Assembly (NCBI RefSeq): GCF_014243395.1
Contig: NZ_JACLCP010000001.1
Span: 1 to 64,000 of the forward strand
Reading direction: 5' to 3'
Source: Winogradskyella flava
Lineage (GTDB): Bacteria; Bacteroidota; Bacteroidia; Flavobacteriales; Flavobacteriaceae
Length of the DNA stretch: 64,000 nucleotides
Position 1 is the first letter of the stretch. Each line of letters starts with the position of its first letter. The notes under the pieces were generated by a model. The model saw nothing but the letters and a program-made list of their open reading frames with translations. It ran no database searches and had not been told where the DNA came from. The translations under genes and the position numbers were made by a program. This document shows positions 1 through 8,398 of this stretch, in pieces.

Positions 1-3000
1 CGTATATAATGTCGGCAACGGATCGGTTGCCGTATCTGCATCGCCCGGAGTCAAATAATAGCTCACCGAATACAAAGGGTTGTTACCGCTGATCTCTCCA
101 TTCTTTATACTTAAATCTATCTCCGTCAAACCATCTGGTACCCCATCGTCACAAACCTCCAATGGCAACGGTGCTATTAAGGATGGTAGGGGGGTGACCT
201 CAAGTTCAAAAATAGTTCTTGATTTGCAACCCGTCATTGTATTCGTTAATACAGCTACAATCTCTTGAGGGTTGCTCATATTAGCATACAATCCAGTGAT
301 TGAACTTGTACCAGCAATTGCATCAGACTGGCTTTCGTAATAGGCCACTGTCATATTAGGCTGACCATTTATTACTTCTACGTCTTTTGTCGTAAGGTCA
401 AACTGCTCCTGTTCGTCTCCAGAATTATTATAATCACAGAGCGTATATGAAGATACGGTCACAGTTGAAGGCAAAGGAACAACTATAAGTTGTAACGACG
501 TTGTTTCGTAACAGCCTGTTAATGGATTTTCTATGCGCACATATACCAACTGTCCGCCTATTTGAGTGTTGGTATAGAGGGTTGGCAAGATACTTGTACC
601 CGATTCTGCATCAAGCTCAGTAAGATGATAGGTCACGATCATCCCTGCCTGTGCCCCCAAGACCTCGGCATCCTTAACGCTCAAATCAAACTCTACCAAC
701 CCATCTAAATCATCGTCGCAAAGCTCATAAGAACTCAATGCATTAGCAATTGGATTAGGGATAATTTCTAAGTCGAGAGTTGTCGTTGCGTAACAATCAT
801 CGTTACCATTAAGCGTCAAACGCGCATATACAGTATCATTATAAGCTGTTGTATTTACAAAAGTATTTGATAACGGTAATGTGTTATTTTCAGCATCAGT
901 CAATGTTGGATGATAAGTTACAGAAACTTCATTGGGATCATTAGAACCAATGACTTCTGTATCTCTGTTTGAAAGGTTAAATGATGTAAAACCATCTGCC
1001 GTATCATCATCACACAAACTTAATGGCGTTAATAAATTTTCAATTATTAGTCCAGATGTTGACAGTTGAAATGATGTAATATCAAAACACGATTGAGAAT
1101 TATCTGCTATTCGAGCCCAAATTGGTTGAGGGCTAGAAATATTAGTATAACTATCAGGTAAAGGGGCAAGATTATCAATAGCCTCTTGCTCTGATTTATG
1201 ATAGGTTATCATAAAATCAGACTCGTTTTGCTCACCTAAAATATTATCATTATTCTCAGTTAGATTAAAGTCAGCAGTTCCGTCAGTGTCACATATCAGC
1301 AGGTTTTCCGCTGTATTAGCGATAGGAGCAGTTATATATTCAATAGTTATTGGATCTGTAGCACCCTCACAAACATTTTCAAAATCCACCTCGGCATAAT
1401 ATATACCTGATTCCGTTACAGTTAATGTTGATGATACTTCATTAGCAATTACAACATCATCCTTGTACCAAATATGAGTTGCAGAATCAATGGCGGTATC
1501 TAATATTATTTCCGTGCCTTCGCACTGCGCTGTACCTGATGCAATTGTGTAATCTTCACCCAAACTGCCACCTAAATTAAAACTGCGCGCCTTTATAAAC
1601 ACACCGGTATCATAAATATTATCTCGATCATCCGCTACAACTAATTTAATAGTATATGTTTCTCCGGGAACAACAGCGGACTGAGCGGTAAAAACGGTAG
1701 TTCTTCCATCAAATGCGATGGGTGGTGCATTACTAGGCGTATATTCTCCGAAGTATTGAGGATTGGCAGCACCACAGGAGGCGCCATTATCTGGATGTAT
1801 ATTAGTTACTAGAATTGGTGTAGTAGTTCCAGGAATGACGGCTAAATTAGTAGTTACGCCATTAGAATCTGTTAGCAAGAAAGCAAAAGCGTCAGAATAG
1901 GTACATTCAAAAGAGCCCATATCATATTCTTCAGAAGCCATTAAAAACTCAAAGCTTATCTCATTCGCTAGTGGTGTAAAATCAAACTGAATAAATGAGG
2001 CATTATGGGAATCTACCCCAAGATTAGTATCTAAATCTATATCGCCTGGCCAAGCGCCAGAACCTTCTCCAAGGTTAATGTTATTTGGTCCACCCACAAG
2101 ACTTGCATCACTACTTGTTAAGAGTAAACCGTCTTCAAATGGAAAATTCACTCCATTACTTATAAAATACCCTATGCCATTAGGCTCAGCAGAGCTAAAA
2201 TTACTTCCTGTTGAGGATATGATATTAGATACTGTAGCGCATGGACTATTTATTAATACGTCTTCTACAAGCTGCTCTGTTGTATACGTATCTTGATCTA
2301 CCACAACATTAGGTCCTAATACAAAAACAACTATAGTTTCCGTATCACTACAAACCTGAGGATTATCATCTGTAGCTGTGAGTGTGACTGTATAAGTTCC
2401 TGGATTTATAAAAGTATTGGAAACATTTGTCCCTTCAGCAGTATTTCCGTCTCCAAAATTCCAATCGTATGTTGCGCCCGAACCATCTAATGAAAAAGTT
2501 GCGCTTCCAGAAAAATCGACCGTATCTCCTGGCAATATACTTATGACTCCCGAACCATTCGCCTCTGGAGTTGTACTATCTATTGAAGTTACTATATCTT
2601 GACATGGTGTAGCACATAAAATTTCTGCCTCCCAACCATTAGCTGGGCCACTATCATTAGAAACAAATTCAATAGTCAAGCACCCTGATGTATTCAGTGC
2701 GGATGCAGACACTGTGCCTGGTGAGTTAGGCCCCGACCATGAACCTATTATATTGGCCGTAGTGTCGTCTCCATCATAAATTGTTATAATATCTTGATTA
2801 AGTTGAGTAAAAAATGAAACGAAATTGAGGATTATAAATTCATCTGTATTTTGCGGACAAATCGTAGTCACAATGTTTTCGCTATTACCATAATTACCAA
2901 ACTCTCCGCCCGAATCATAAAATTTGTCTGGTGCGCAACGATTGAATGTTCCGTTTTGCATGGAAATATCTTGAGAGAATCCAATGGACGATACTATGAA

Positions 3001-3027
3001 TCCAAAAACGAATAGTATCTTTTTCAT
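1..3027 (-). CDS. Secreted multidomain adhesin-like protein (CUB, PKD, choice-of-anchor L, repeats), 3' end outside window
   Basis: An open frame starts at an ATG at 3027-3025 and stays open to the left edge, giving 1009 codons and no stop. Residues 1-18 form a signal peptide ending in FSQ. What follows looks like a CUB domain (about 24-140), a PKD domain (about 150-235, with YDWNFGDG), a choice-of-anchor L domain (about 245-485, with LMASEEYDMG) and an Ig-like segment (about 490-565). From about 566 come at least four and a half repeats of 90-95 residues, each with an LCDDD-type motif, then VTYH, then a (Y/F)xN segment followed by VYVRI or a variant of it. Such proteins are normally exported by type IX secretion through a C-terminal sorting domain, which would lie beyond the window. 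A surface or biofilm role is inferred; the exact ligand is unknown. Confidence 0.85.
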   Translation of the reverse strand, partial: MKKILFVFGFIVSSIGFSQDISMQNGTFNRCAPDKFYDSGGEFGNYGNSENIVTTICPQNTDEFIILNFVSFFTQLNQDIITIYDGDDTTANIIGSWSGPNSPGTVSASALNTSGCLTIEFVSNDSGPANGWEAEILCATPCQDIVTSIDSTTPEANGSGVISILPGDTVDFSGSATFSLDGSGATYDWNFGDGNTAEGTNVSNTFINPGTYTVTLTATDDNPQVCSDTETIVVFVLGPNVVVDQDTYTTEQLVEDVLINSPCATVSNIISSTGSNFSSAEPNGIGYFISNGVNFPFEDGLLLTSSDASLVGGPNNINLGEGSGAWPGDIDLDTNLGVDSHNASFIQFDFTPLANEISFEFLMASEEYDMGSFECTYSDAFAFLLTDSNGVTTNLAVIPGTTTPILVTNIHPDNGASCGAANPQYFGEYTPSNAPPIAFDGRTTVFTAQSAVVPGETYTIKLVVADDRDNIYDTGVFIKARSFNLGGSLGEDYTIASGTAQCEGTEIILDTAIDSATHIWYKDDVVIANEVSSTLTVTESGIYYAEVDFENVCEGATDPITIEYITAPIANTAENLLICDTDGTADFNLTENNDNILGEQNESDFMITYHKSEQEAIDNLAPLPDSYTNISSPQPIWARIADNSQSCFDITSFQLSTSGLIIENLLTPLSLCDDDTADGFTSFNLSNRDTEVIGSNDPNEVSVTYHPTLTDAENNTLPLSNTFVNTTAYNDTVYARLTLNGNDDCYATTTLDLEIIPNPIANALSSYELCDDDLDGLVEFDLSVKDAEVLGAQAGMIVTYHLTELDAESGTSILPTLYTNTQIGGQLVYVRIENPLTGCYETTSLQLIVVPLPSTVTVSSYTLCDYNNSGDEQEQFDLTTKDVEVINGQPNMTVAYYESQSDAIAGTSSITGLYANMSNPQEIVAVLTNTMTGCKSRTIFELEVTPLPSLIAPLPLEVCDDGVPDGLTEIDLSIKNGEISGNNPLYSVSYYLTPGDADTATDPLPTLYT

Positions 3028-3262
3028 GAGTAATCTTTTTCAAAATGTAATACAATGCTTTCTTGCTTGTGATAAGCCGTATTACATCAGTTTTTAGTTA
3101 GTTAGGCTCACCAAAAATGACGTACTTTTTACCAATTTGGAACAGGTGTTTTTAGGACAGCTATTTTCAATGAGGACGAAATTTAATCAAATTATATGAA
3201 TTGGGTTAAGAATTTAGATACAAAACATAATCTTCGGATTAACGTTTCATCTTGATATTTCA

Positions 3263-3270
3263 TACTTTTG
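3263..3270 (+). promoter_or_regulatory. Putative Bacteroidota -7 promoter box for the NifU-like gene
   Basis: TACTTTTG matches the Bacteroidota sigma-ABfrA -7 consensus TAnnTTTG. It ends 10 bases before the ATG at 3281, so the transcript would have almost no leader. No convincing -33 TTTG is seen. Confidence 0.45.
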
Positions 3271-3280
3271 TAAAAAAAAG

Positions 3281-4183
3281 ATGTCTAAGACGAAGATTTC
3301 CATAGTTCCTACTTCTAACGAAACCATTTTAAAATTTGAAGCTGATAGGTTTTTAACTAATCATGACAGCTTTGAATTCAACAATATTGATGAAGCAAAA
3401 CACTCTCCATTAGCGCAGCAATTATTCTATTTACCATTCGTAAAAAAAGTATATATAGCGTCTAATTTTGTCGCTATTGAACGTTATAACATTGTAGAAT
3501 GGAATGATGTACAGGAAGAGGTTGCCAATCAAATAGAAGACTACTTATCTAAGAATGGTGTTATTGTTACTGAAGAAGCCTTAAAGCCTAAAGCTGCTGT
3601 TACCGTATACGCGGAAAGCACTCCCAATCCCAGTGTATTAAAGTTTGTTTGTAATAAAGTATTAGTCCCTAACCTTTATGAATTTACATCAATTGAGGAG
3701 GCCAAGCTTTCTCCTTTGGCCACGGCACTATTCAATTTTCCTTTTGTAAAAAATGTATACATGGAAAAGAATTTTATCTCCATTACCAAATTTGATATTA
3801 TCGAATGGGAAGAAATCACTGCCCAGTTAAGGGAGTTTATTAAAGCTTATGTTGAAGAGGGAAAGACAATCCTCAACGATGACGCTCCAAAAAAACTCAA
3901 TAAAACAGAAAAGGCCATTGAGCAAAAGTTTGAAGCTCTAGATGATACTTCCAAAAATATTATAAATATCCTTGAAGAATACGTAAAACCTGCGGTAGCG
4001 AGTGATGGCGGAAATATTGAGTTTAAATCTTACGACGAACAAACCAAAAAAGTAGAAGTTTTGCTTCAAGGTGCTTGTAGCGGATGTCCATCTTCAACAT
4101 TTACGCTAAAAAATGGTATTGAGACTATGTTAAAAGAAATGTTAAATGACAATTCCATTACTGTAAATGCAATTAATAACTAG
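3281..4183 (+). CDS. NifU/Nfu-type Fe-S cluster scaffold protein with duplicated N-terminal domain
   Basis: A 300-residue protein. Two copies of the Nfu N-terminal domain follow each other (about 5-95 and 108-200). Both carry the patterns SPLAxxLFxxPFVKxVY and FIxITKFDIIEWEE or its variants. The C-terminal NifU domain (about 218-300) has the cluster-binding pair C266-S-G-C269 in GACSGCPSS. Proteins of this family carry 4Fe-4S clusters from the assembly machinery to apo-enzymes in the cytoplasm. The gene stands alone between the divergent adhesin and a secreted unknown. The doubled N-terminal domain is longer than the usual single-domain Nfu of about 190 residues. Confidence 0.9.
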   Translation: MSKTKISIVPTSNETILKFEADRFLTNHDSFEFNNIDEAKHSPLAQQLFYLPFVKKVYIASNFVAIERYNIVEWNDVQEEVANQIEDYLSKNGVIVTEEALKPKAAVTVYAESTPNPSVLKFVCNKVLVPNLYEFTSIEEAKLSPLATALFNFPFVKNVYMEKNFISITKFDIIEWEEITAQLREFIKAYVEEGKTILNDDAPKKLNKTEKAIEQKFEALDDTSKNIINILEEYVKPAVASDGGNIEFKSYDEQTKKVEVLLQGACSGCPSSTFTLKNGIETMLKEMLNDNSITVNAINN

Positions 4184-4382
4184 TATTTTCAGGGCCTGTT
4201 TTGAATAATTGACCTATCAATTGTTACATTACAAATAACATTTAAATTCTAAATTAAGATTAACCCACAATACTTTTAGAAGAATATTTCCTTTAATTGT
4301 GAAATATTAAATAAAAATAATGATGATAATTTTATCACTTTTAAAGCGTTATCAAATAAAAAAATAAACTCTAAATTTAACT

Positions 4383-5111
4383 ATGAAAAACAAGAATGAA
4401 ATGATGAAAAGATTAACACTATTAGCTATAATCTTAATAGGCAGTCTATCTATTGAAGCCCAAAACTATAATGTCGCTATCAGAGATATGCAAAATATTA
4501 TGGATATAAATTCTGCCGTAAATATTAAAGAAAGATTAGATGTTGAGGGCTCACCATACGTACAAGATAAATTTGAGCCTATTAAACTAAAGGGACTGGA
4601 AGCGAAAGTTTCTGCCAAATACAACGCTTACTTAGGACAAATGCACTTAAAGGCAGGTGAGGAAGTTATATCCTTGAATGTAAACAGTGATTATGAAGTT
4701 AAATTCATTGGTCAGAATAAAACTTATAGAACTTTTTCTTATAAATCGTTAGCTAGAAAAAGTGAAAGAGGATTTCTTGTAGTGATAAAAGAGACAGACA
4801 AGTTCCAGCTTTTAAAAGAAGAGTTAATCATCTTTAAAAATAAAATACCAGCAAAAAACTCGTATGTCAGAGAAGTACCTGCCAAATACACCAAAGGCAG
4901 TGATACATACTATTTTATGCTCAATGATGAAGTAGTCCATTTTCCTACTAAAAAGAAAGATTTAATAAAAGCCTTTCCAGACATTGAAAAAAAACTAAAA
5001 TCGTATATTAAGGATAATAAGCTATCCACAAAAAAAGAAAGTGATCTTATCCAAATTGCTGAATACATATCTTCAAATTCTGAAGATTCAAAGGAGGGTG
5101 ACGAGAAATAA
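4383..5111 (+). CDS. Secreted protein of unknown function
   Basis: A 242-residue protein not assigned to a family. Residues 1-26 are a signal peptide (basic start, hydrophobic LLAIILIGSLSI, then EAQ), so the mature protein is periplasmic or outer-membrane associated. The rest is mixed alpha/beta, with no cysteine and no obvious catalytic motif, and a lysine- and acid-rich tail (KKESDLIQ to the end). The start at 4383 is a good ATG; a second ATG lies seven codons later (residue 8) and would still leave a signal peptide. A strong terminator follows, so the gene looks monocistronic. Confidence 0.75.
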   Translation: MKNKNEMMKRLTLLAIILIGSLSIEAQNYNVAIRDMQNIMDINSAVNIKERLDVEGSPYVQDKFEPIKLKGLEAKVSAKYNAYLGQMHLKAGEEVISLNVNSDYEVKFIGQNKTYRTFSYKSLARKSERGFLVVIKETDKFQLLKEELIIFKNKIPAKNSYVREVPAKYTKGSDTYYFMLNDEVVHFPTKKKDLIKAFPDIEKKLKSYIKDNKLSTKKESDLIQIAEYISSNSEDSKEGDEK

Positions 5112-5144
5112 AATAGAAATATTAAAAAACTAAGACTCTAAAGG

Positions 5145-5172
5145 GCCTGGAAGTTTTCTTCTAGGCTTTTTT
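5145..5172 (+). terminator. Rho-independent terminator after the secreted unknown
   Basis: GCCTGGAAG and CTTCTAGGC form a nine-pair stem with one mismatch around a TTTT loop, followed by six T residues. Confidence 0.8.
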
Positions 5173-5320
5173 ATTCTCAATATTCTTTTCATTTATTCAG
5201 AAAAGTCATATGATTTTAATCTCGAAATGAATGTTTTTAATGGCTAATATTTATTAACTTTAGTGACCTTTTTAAAATTTTTGTTTCTTAAAAATATATA
5301 AACCTTAAAACACTATTATA

Positions 5321-5521
5321 ATGGCTGTAATGAAAGTTATCGAAGTATTAGCAAATTCTGAAAAAAGCTGGGAAGATGCAACGCGAAAAGCAGTAAAACA
5401 CGCATCAAAAAGCATCAAGCACATTAAGTCTGTTTTTGTACAATCTCAAAGCGCTGTTGTTGACGGTGATGATGTTACAGAATTTAGAGTAAATGTAAAA
5501 ATCACATTCGAAGTAAAATAA
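5321..5521 (+). CDS. Dodecin family flavin-binding protein
   Basis: A 66-residue protein with the dodecin pattern: MAVMKVIEVLANSEKSWEDA, then the helix with ASKSIKHI, then EFRVNVKITFEVK. Dodecins form hollow twelve-subunit shells that store or buffer flavins, and in bacteria also bind CoA. The full length equals the usual 65-72 residues. The position that normally holds the flavin-stacking tryptophan (within GAWV in other bacterial members) is F39 here, in SVFV. This could weaken or change flavin binding. The gene is monocistronic, with a perfect terminator directly after it. Confidence 0.9.
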   Translation: MAVMKVIEVLANSEKSWEDATRKAVKHASKSIKHIKSVFVQSQSAVVDGDDVTEFRVNVKITFEVK

Positions 5522-5540
5522 GTATAAAAATCTTAATAAA

Positions 5541-5565
5541 ACTCGGCTAATAAGCCGAGTTTTTT
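5541..5565 (+). terminator. Rho-independent terminator after the dodecin gene
   Basis: ACTCGGCT and AGCCGAGT form a perfect eight-pair stem with an AATA loop, running into a tract of T residues. Confidence 0.92.
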
Positions 5566-5587
5566 ATTCACACTTAATTAAAAAACT

Positions 5588-6400
5588 ATGGAAACACAAA
5601 AATGGATTGATGCAGGTTACAATTATATCGTTGATTATGGTCCAAAAATCATTGGCGCCATTCTCATATGGATTATTGGAAACTGGGTCATAAAACTGAT
5701 GCTTAAAGGCTTAAAACGCGTCTTAAATAAAGGCGATTACGACGAAAGCTTAAAAAAATTCCTCACCAACCTTGTTAAATGGATTCTAAAGGTTGTACTT
5801 ATCATTGTCGTTTTAGGCACAATGGGCGTTGAAACTACATCTTTTGCTGCCGTAATAGCTGCTGCTGGTTTGGCTATAGGCTTGGCTTTACAAGGTTCTT
5901 TAGGAAATTTTGCAGGTGGTGTTTTAATCATGATTTTCAAACCGTTTAAAATTGGAGATTTAATTGAAGCCCAAGGAGAACTAGGTGTTGTCAAAGAAAT
6001 TGAAATCTTTACAACCAAGTTAAATACACCAACGAATAAAGAAGTCATTATTCCAAATGGTGCTTTATCAAATGGCAATATTGTTAACTATTCTACTGAA
6101 GGCAAGCTGCGCGTCGATTTAACTTTTGGGGTAAGCTATGATGCAGATATTAAACAAACCAAAGAGGTTTTAATGAACGTGTTAACTTCTAATCCTAAAG
6201 TTTTAAAAGATCCTTCTCCAACTGTTAATGTTTCAGAATTAGCTGATAGCTCTGTTAATTTTGCTGTAAGACCTTGGTGTACTGTCGCAGATTACTGGGA
6301 TGTATATTTTGAAACGCATGAAAATGCTAAAATTGCTCTAGATGCAGCTGGTATAGAAATACCTTATCCACATGCTGTTGAAATACAAAAGCAAGGTTAA
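5588..6400 (+). CDS. Small-conductance mechanosensitive ion channel (MscS family)
   Basis: A 270-residue protein. Three membrane helices (about 18-38, 62-82 and 86-118) are followed by the MscS beta domain and the C-terminal alpha/beta domain. The pore helix has the glycine/alanine packing pattern AAAGLAIGLALQGSLGNFAGG, then the family motif FKPFKIGDLIE. MscS channels release solutes when hypo-osmotic shock stretches the inner membrane. Its length is close to that of the E. coli channel (286). The gene ends convergently on tsaB, and the two stop codons overlap by three bases. Confidence 0.93.
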   Translation: METQKWIDAGYNYIVDYGPKIIGAILIWIIGNWVIKLMLKGLKRVLNKGDYDESLKKFLTNLVKWILKVVLIIVVLGTMGVETTSFAAVIAAAGLAIGLALQGSLGNFAGGVLIMIFKPFKIGDLIEAQGELGVVKEIEIFTTKLNTPTNKEVIIPNGALSNGNIVNYSTEGKLRVDLTFGVSYDADIKQTKEVLMNVLTSNPKVLKDPSPTVNVSELADSSVNFAVRPWCTVADYWDVYFETHENAKIALDAAGIEIPYPHAVEIQKQG

Positions 6401-7068
6401 ACTTTCTTTTTTATACCAACAAAATCTTTTAAATAATATGGTTCAAAATAGGCGACATCTTCGATGTCGCTTTTTTTATACTTTAAATCAGATAGTACAG
6501 CCATTTCATTAGCCGATGGTAATTTACCCTCTATAAATTTAGCATTAGAATGCTGGATGAGTTTTTTTGTTTTCTCAACTCCATTTCCAATAAAGTAGAC
6601 CTTGGTTTGATTCAATAATTCCCTGTAACTGTCTTCTGTCAAGACTTCTGCGTTTATTTCTCTAAATAGTTCAAACTTGGAATTGTAAATGGCTGAATAT
6701 ACTTCCATACGACGTGCATCTAGCATTGGAATTATATATCCATCCTTAATATTTGCTTGATGGGCTAGGCTTTCTAAAGTATCTATAGCAATTAGAGGTT
6801 TATTTAAAGCATAACACAAACCCTTGGCTGAGGATACTCCTATGCGCAAGCCTGTATAAGATCCAGGTCCTTTGCTTACAGCAACAGCATCAATATCTGA
6901 AGATTTTAATCTAGCAGTTTTAAAAACTTCGTCTATAAAAACATGCAATGTTTCTGCGTGTGAATAACCAGCGCTATTATCCTCTCTTAAAACCAAAGTC
7001 TCTCCATCTTTAGATAGAGAGACTGAACAATTGGTTGTAGCTGTTTCTATGTTTAGCACTAATGCCAT
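6397..7068 (-). CDS. tsaB: tRNA threonylcarbamoyladenosine biosynthesis protein TsaB
   Basis: A 223-residue ASKHA-fold protein beginning MALVLNIETATTNCSVSL and carrying the family motif SKGPGSYTGLRIGVSSAKGL (about 65-84). TsaB is the non-catalytic partner of TsaD/TsaE in making the N6-threonylcarbamoyladenosine of ANN-decoding tRNAs. It lies 20 bases downstream of the efflux operon on the same strand and may be read through from it, though its role is unrelated. Its stop overlaps the stop of the convergent mechanosensitive channel gene. Confidence 0.93.
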   Translation of the reverse strand: MALVLNIETATTNCSVSLSKDGETLVLREDNSAGYSHAETLHVFIDEVFKTARLKSSDIDAVAVSKGPGSYTGLRIGVSSAKGLCYALNKPLIAIDTLESLAHQANIKDGYIIPMLDARRMEVYSAIYNSKFELFREINAEVLTEDSYRELLNQTKVYFIGNGVEKTKKLIQHSNAKFIEGKLPSANEMAVLSDLKYKKSDIEDVAYFEPYYLKDFVGIKKKV

Positions 7069-7088
7069 TACTCCAAATATGTATTATG

Positions 7089-8396
7089 CTATTCTTCTTC
7101 CTTTGCTTCTGAAGGTTTTTCCTTTTTATTCTTTTCTTCGATTAAATCGCCAGGCTTCAAAGTTTTAGAAACCATATTGTAAGGTCCAGTAATAATCTTA
7201 TCATCTTTACTTAAACCCGAGACGATTTCAATATTGGTATCGTCTTGAATTCCAGTTTCAACAACTCTAAGTTTTGCCTTACCACCATCATTCACAAAGA
7301 CACATTCGAATTTTTGCTCTTCTTTAGTTACCTCATCGTCTTCAATCTCAGATTTCTTCCCATAGGGTTTTTTGGTAGAGCTTGTATCTGTTTTTATAAC
7401 AATGGCACTAATAGGTACAGCAATGGCATCTTTACGTTTTTTTGTTATGATATCAACAGTTGCAGTCATTCCTGGTCTAAAAGGTGAATACGTTTCTGGT
7501 TTTCCTTCCAATAAATCTTTATAAGATTCTTCAAGAATTCTCACTTTTACCTTAAAATTTGTAACCTGATCGGCCGCTAAATTACCTGCGGCAGAATTGG
7601 CGATTTCGGTTACAATACCTTTGAACTCTTTCTTTAAGTAGGCATCTACTTCAACAATTGTAGAGTCACCAATACTAACCTTTACAATATCATTTTCGTT
7701 TACATCCACCTCAACCTCCATATTACTAAGATTGGCGACACGAAGTATTTCAGTACCTGCCATTTGTTGTGTACCAACTACACGTTCACCTAATTCAACA
7801 TTAAGCATTGAGATTGTTCCGCTCATTGGTGCATATATAGTAGTTCTGGTTAAGTTATCCTTTGCTTCATTTACTGTTGCTGCAGCACTTTGTACACTAT
7901 AATATGCAGAACTTCTATTGGCTTCAGCAGTTTCAAATGCAGCAATGGCTCCATCCCAATCAGCTTTAGATATTACTCCTTTTTCAAAAAGTGTCTTGTT
8001 TCTGTCATAATCTGCCTTGGCTTGTTTTAGACTAGCCTCGGCTTGTTCTAATCCAGCTCTTACATTTTGATAAGACGCTTGGGATCTACTTACCGCTGAC
8101 TGAATTAAATCTGGATTTACCCTCACCAATAAATCTCCTTTTTTAACTTCTTGTCCTTCCTTAAAAGGCAAGTCCAATATTTCTCCAGAAACTTCTGAAG
8201 AAATCTTCACCTCAACTTCTGGCTGGATCTTACCAGTCGCTGAAACGGTTTCAACAATATCTTTGAGCGTAACTTGTTTAACCGTGACTTCTTTAAAGTT
8301 TCCTTTTTTGCCAAACCATCCCATTGATTTTCCCGCTACTAAAAGTATAAGTAGAAAAACTACAATTCCTAAAATAATCTTTACTGTTTTGCTCAT
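7089..8396 (-). CDS. Periplasmic adaptor subunit of an efflux pump (HlyD/MacA-like), second of two in the operon
   Basis: A 435-residue membrane fusion protein. An N-terminal anchor helix (about 6-24) is followed by a lipoyl half-motif (EVSGEILDLPFKEGQEVKKG), a coiled-coil hairpin (about 105-185), the second lipoyl half (IYAPMSGTISMLNVELGERV) and beta-barrel and membrane-proximal domains. The tail is rich in Lys and Glu. Adaptors of this type bridge an inner-membrane ABC pump and a TolC channel. It starts two bases after the TolC-like gene and closes the operon. A second, different adaptor lies before that gene, so the operon codes for two adaptors. Confidence 0.88.
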   Translation of the reverse strand: MSKTVKIILGIVVFLLILLVAGKSMGWFGKKGNFKEVTVKQVTLKDIVETVSATGKIQPEVEVKISSEVSGEILDLPFKEGQEVKKGDLLVRVNPDLIQSAVSRSQASYQNVRAGLEQAEASLKQAKADYDRNKTLFEKGVISKADWDGAIAAFETAEANRSSAYYSVQSAAATVNEAKDNLTRTTIYAPMSGTISMLNVELGERVVGTQQMAGTEILRVANLSNMEVEVDVNENDIVKVSIGDSTIVEVDAYLKKEFKGIVTEIANSAAGNLAADQVTNFKVKVRILEESYKDLLEGKPETYSPFRPGMTATVDIITKKRKDAIAVPISAIVIKTDTSSTKKPYGKKSEIEDDEVTKEEQKFECVFVNDGGKAKLRVVETGIQDDTNIEIVSGLSKDDKIITGPYNMVSKTLKPGDLIEEKNKKEKPSEAKEEE

Positions 8397-8398
8397 AA

